25,558 nt of DNA from JAAYAY01 sp964429355 (GTDB lineage Bacteria; Planctomycetota; Planctomycetia; Pirellulales; Thermoguttaceae). Location: NCBI GenBank assembly GCA_964429355.1, contig CAYSCH010000098.1:1-25558 (forward strand). The letters are read 5' to 3'. A model generated the notes under the pieces. The model saw only the letters and a program-made list of their open reading frames with translations, made no database searches and was not told the origin of the DNA. The translations under genes were made by a program, and so were the position numbers. Positions within the stretch are counted from its first letter, which is position 1. Every line of letters starts with the position of its first letter. Below, piece by piece: positions 24,049-25,558 of the stretch.

Positions 24049-24897
24049 ATGAAGATTGCCATTGCCAGCGGAAAAGGCGGTACGGGGAAGACGACCGTCG
24101 CCACCAGTATGGCCCACGTAGCGGCGTCCGACGGTTGCACGGTGGCGTATCTGGATTGCGACGTCGAGGAGCCCAACGGACATCTCTTTCTCAAACCACA
24201 GATTCTTCGCGAAGAGCCGATCCACAAGTTGATCCCGGTTGTGGATCCCAGTCGCTGCACCCATTGCGGCCTGTGCAGCCAGGCCTGCCGCTATGGGGCC
24301 ATTGCCTGCGTCGCACAGCAGACGCTGATCTTCACGGAACTCTGTCACTCCTGCGGCGGTTGCCTGTTGGCCTGCCCAGAAGATGCGATCCGCGAGGTAC
24401 CCAAGCCGATCGGCCTGCTGCGGACCGGCACGAGCGGTACGGTGCAGTTCGTGGAGGGCGTGCTCACGGTTGGCGAGGCGATGAGTCCGCCCGCCATCCG
24501 AGCGGTCAAGGAATCTGCTCCGGATGTGGAACTGACCATTCTCGATTGCCCGCCGGGCACATCCTGCCCGGTCGTTGAGAGCGTGCGTGGCTGTGACCTC
24601 CTGTTGCTGGTCACCGAGCCGACCCCTTTCGGTTTGAACGATCTGAAGCTGGCCGTGGAAATGGCCCGTGCCCTGAAGTTGAAGTTCGGCGTGGTCATCA
24701 ACCGTGCCAATACAGGAGATCGAGAGGTCTGGAACTATTGTCGGCACCAGCGGATCAACATCTTGGCCGAGATTCCCGATGACCGGGCCGTGGCGGAAGC
24801 CTATTCACGCGGGGAGATTGCTGCCGAATCCGTATCCCATGTTGCCAAACGCATTCGCAGCTTGCTGGAGACGCTTCAACGAGGAGCACCGGTATGA
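24049..24897 (+). CDS. MinD/Mrp-family ATPase with inserted 2[4Fe-4S] ferredoxin domain, first copy
   Basis: This 282-residue protein starts at ATG 24049. The deviant Walker A GKGGTGKTT (residues 8-16) and LDCDVEEPNGHL are typical of the MinD/Mrp family. Residues ~65-115 carry two ferredoxin motifs, CTHCGLCSQACRYGAI and CHSCGGCLLACPEDAI. LDCPPGTSCPVVES is the switch region. Such paired ATPases accompany the Orp/DIMoCo proteins in anaerobes and are thought to handle metal or Fe-S transfer. The stop overlaps the next ATG. Confidence 0.93.
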   Translation: MKIAIASGKGGTGKTTVATSMAHVAASDGCTVAYLDCDVEEPNGHLFLKPQILREEPIHKLIPVVDPSRCTHCGLCSQACRYGAIACVAQQTLIFTELCHSCGGCLLACPEDAIREVPKPIGLLRTGTSGTVQFVEGVLTVGEAMSPPAIRAVKESAPDVELTILDCPPGTSCPVVESVRGCDLLLLVTEPTPFGLNDLKLAVEMARALKLKFGVVINRANTGDREVWNYCRHQRINILAEIPDDRAVAEAYSRGEIAAESVSHVAKRIRSLLETLQRGAPV

Positions 24898-25558
24898 AAG
24901 AACTGGTAGTCATCAGCGGAAAGGGCGGCACGGGCAAGACCTCGATCGTCGCATCGCTGGCTTCTTTGGCCGAAAAAGCCGTGATCGTCGATTGCGATGT
25001 CGACGCAGCCGATCTGCACCTGGTCCTCCAGCCGCGGATCCAACACCGCGAGGATTTCACGGCTGGCAGCAAGGCTCGCATTATGCCGGGGCACTGCACG
25101 GCATGCGGCAAGTGCGAAGAGCTGTGCCGGTTCGATGCGATCTACTTCGACGGGCCGGGCAACGGCCGGGTGCCCAAAACGTTCCGCGTGGACACGATTG
25201 CCTGTGAAGGCTGCGGGGTCTGTTTCGATTTCTGCGACGACAAGGCGATCGAGCTCGAACCGGCCGTCTGCGGACAGTGGTTCATCTCGCAAACGCGGTG
25301 CGGACCCATGGTCCATGCCAGGCTCGGCGTGGCGGCTGAAAACTCGGGTAAGCTCGTCACCCAGTTGCGATGCACGGCTCAACGACTGGCTGCCGAACAG
25401 AAACGGGACTTGATTCTCTGCGATGGTTCGCCAGGGATCGGCTGCCCCGTAATCGCCTCGCTGACCGGAGCCAGCCTGGCCTTGTTTGTGGTGGAGCCAA
25501 CGCTCTCCGGGCGGCACGACTTCCTCCGCGTGGCCCAATTGACGATGCGGCTGGGAGT
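24894..25558 (+). CDS. MinD/Mrp-family ATPase with inserted ferredoxin domain, second copy (C-terminus beyond window)
   Basis: ATG 24894 overlaps the preceding stop (ATGA), with GAGGAG upstream. At least 221 residues are visible and the frame is open at the right edge. SGKGGTGKTS, VDCDVDAADLHL, two Fe-S motifs (CTACGKCEELCRFDAI and CEGCGVCFDFCDDKAI) and CDGSPGIGCPVIASL are all present. QTRCGPMVHARLGVAAENSG is typical of this second-copy type. It is the partner of the first ATPase; the last ~70 residues and any further operon genes are outside. Confidence 0.92.
   Translation, partial: MKELVVISGKGGTGKTSIVASLASLAEKAVIVDCDVDAADLHLVLQPRIQHREDFTAGSKARIMPGHCTACGKCEELCRFDAIYFDGPGNGRVPKTFRVDTIACEGCGVCFDFCDDKAIELEPAVCGQWFISQTRCGPMVHARLGVAAENSGKLVTQLRCTAQRLAAEQKRDLILCDGSPGIGCPVIASLTGASLALFVVEPTLSGRHDFLRVAQLTMRLG

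Noticed and set aside
1..25558. CRISPR array, tRNA, rRNA, insertion sequence
   Set aside because: No repeat-spacer array, no cloverleaf-like segment and no transposase or terminal inverted repeat pattern was seen in the reading.

Overview
The window looks like a metagenome-assembled fragment of a planctomycete (Pirellulales-like; the exact lineage is not determined). The evidence is a secreted protein with the planctomycete N-terminal CELLEDRRLL motif, a PEP-CTERM protein, a PQQ-like beta-propeller protein opening with DWPQWRGPQRDGV, and several short secreted or lipid-anchored proteins of planctomycete style. It contains a 10-N scaffold gap at 5375-5384. A 55-bp exact repeat sits on the left edge, which suggests the contig ends at an assembly repeat.

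Layout. 1-3250 is lower in GC by eye and carries two minus-strand secreted proteins. One is a truncated metzincin protease with a P-domain and tandem adhesive repeats; it has no stop before the left edge. The other is a PEP-CTERM protein. 3250-3808 is non-coding debris with a methyltransferase remnant. 3809-5811 (minus) holds three exported proteins: two lipoproteins and a short secreted protein whose signal peptide is split by the gap. 5964-12572 is housekeeping: epoxyqueuosine reductase QueG, an MFS transporter, a methylenetetrahydrofolate reductase fused to a MetV-type cysteine-rich domain, a PQQ-like propeller protein and a small conserved-looking protein. 12617-18289 is a type II secretion/type IV pilus-like module. 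Its secretin (minus) diverges from four plus-strand genes for pilin-like proteins, three of them translationally coupled or nearly so. The last is a GspK/PilX-like protein with an apparent carbohydrate-binding module inserted. 18455-19855 is an HD-GYP phosphodiesterase with an N-terminal zinc ribbon.

The right end (20054 to the window edge) is the most interesting part. It holds a PAS sigma-54 activator, a radical SAM protein, and an operon of a DUF5320-like Gly/Arg-rich protein, two NifX/NifB-like (DIMoCo) proteins and two MinD/Mrp-type ATPases with inserted 2[4Fe-4S] ferredoxin domains. The gene set resembles the sigma-54-controlled orange-protein (orp) system known from anaerobic Desulfovibrio. 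Two sigma-54 (-24/-12) promoter matches lie before the radical SAM gene and before the operon. Three copies of a dyad TGCA-N3-TGCA lie 97-130 bp upstream of those promoters, the expected position for activator enhancer sites. I infer a self-contained regulon in which the activator controls assembly of a metal or Fe-S cofactor on the small DIMoCo proteins. With the MetV-MetF fusion, it hints at an anaerobic or microaerophilic lifestyle.
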